Below, piece by piece: positions 63,460 to 64,000 of a stretch of 64,000 nucleotides of DNA. The notes beneath the pieces were generated by a model. The model saw nothing but the letters and a program-made list of their open reading frames with translations. It made no database searches and had not been told where the DNA came from. The first letter of the stretch is position 1, and each line of letters begins with the position of its first letter. The stretch covers positions 1,178,001-1,242,000 of the forward strand of contig JAHDVF020000053.1 of the NCBI GenBank assembly GCA_022606425.2, written 5' to 3'. A program made the position numbers and the translations under genes. This DNA is from Lepidostoma basale (lineage: Eukaryota; Arthropoda; Insecta; Trichoptera; Lepidostomatidae).

Positions 63460-64000
63460 ATTGTTCATTAACTCCGCCCATGCCGGTCCAAAACCCGGAT
63501 GAATAAGGAGGAGGGTTGGCGTGCAAGGTTAGCAGCCTACATACCATAAAAAATAACCTCAAGCTCACAGGTCAGAGAAGAAAGCCTCGGACAATAAAGG
63601 ACTACTCTGGAAACTGACCAAAGCACAAAAAACGGACACAAGTACAAAAACATATCAAAAGTCGAATTGCCTGCTGGAATATAATGTCACGGAATAAGAG
63701 AGATCAAGAAATCATTTTGAAACTTAATAAACACAAAATAGATATATGTGCTGTTTCTAAATTAAAGAAAAAAGGCAAAGGGACGTCAAGGTATCCCGAC
63801 TACATCCTAATATATAGTGGAAAGAACAAAAGCGAGAGAGCACATTCCGGAGTTGGATTGATTATACATAATAAATATGAGGAAAACATAGACGACATAG
63901 CATACATTAATGATAGACTTCTGAAGACCACTTTAAAATTCCGAAAGAATACTGTTCATATAATATCGACATACGCACCAGATATTACAAAACCCAAAGA
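63460..64000 (+). CDS. LINE, 5' region and endonuclease, runs off window
   Basis: From about 63620 a frame stays open to the window end. It reads SRIACWNIMSRNKRDQEIIL, KLNKHKIDICAVSKLKKKGK, GTSRYPDYILIYSGKNKSER, AHSGVGLIIHNKYE and TVHIISTYAPDITKP. This is the start of an AP-like endonuclease of a non-LTR retrotransposon. The usual WN, the SGVGL-I and YAP motifs are recognisable; the expected E of the SETK-like catalytic motif reads AVSKLK, so a key acidic residue appears lost. The leader (63460-63600) contains DEEGGLA-like text. The clade cannot be fixed from this part; the GAA-group is a candidate. Confidence 0.75.

Overview
This is eukaryotic, intron-scale DNA that is AT-rich and crowded with repeats. 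It almost certainly comes from an insect, but I cannot name the order. The reasons are an insect-type neuropeptide GPCR with canonical GT-AG introns, RTE-type LINEs with arthropod-style C-termini, Helitron, hAT, Penelope-like and R1/I-like elements, and several SINE and MITE families. I see no bacterial features (no operons, Shine-Dalgarno sites or CRISPR).

The only host gene I can defend is a rhodopsin-family GPCR on the minus strand, most like leucokinin (kinin) receptors. Its first coding exon (55122-55240) encodes a glycosylated N-terminus. A 12.8-kb intron separates it from an exon encoding TM1-TM2 (42158-42360). The two exons join in phase across a split Asp codon. The 5'UTR lies upstream of 55240, and the exons from TM3 onward lie outside the window or were not found.

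Everything else is mobile DNA or unassigned AT-rich spacer. One dominant RTE-like LINE, with a (GTTA)n tail, appears about 15 times on both strands, always 5'-truncated. A tRNA-related composite SINE shares its 3' end. A second group of LINEs carries (GAA)n tails and also has a SINE-like partner. A third LINE family of CR1/Daphne/Kiri type ends in (GATTT)n. Single fragments include a YVQQW-type RTE, an L2-like LINE, an R1/I-like cluster at 29-31 kb, and a LINE whose endonuclease ORF runs off the right edge.

DNA elements include a Helitron 3' half (9.6-10.5 kb), a hAT family with two copies flanked by perfect 8-bp duplications, a second hAT, a foldback MITE family and two other TIR elements. 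There is one solo LTR with a 4-bp duplication.

The most interesting layer is a set of Penelope-like remnants carrying hammerhead-ribozyme motifs. One has a fully conserved core and pairing stem I (25174-25217). A second lies in an element that still encodes GIY-YIG endonuclease fragments (27233-28110). Several abundant foldback families also look like decayed hammerheads, sharing a stem-loop, GAAAC and GTC.
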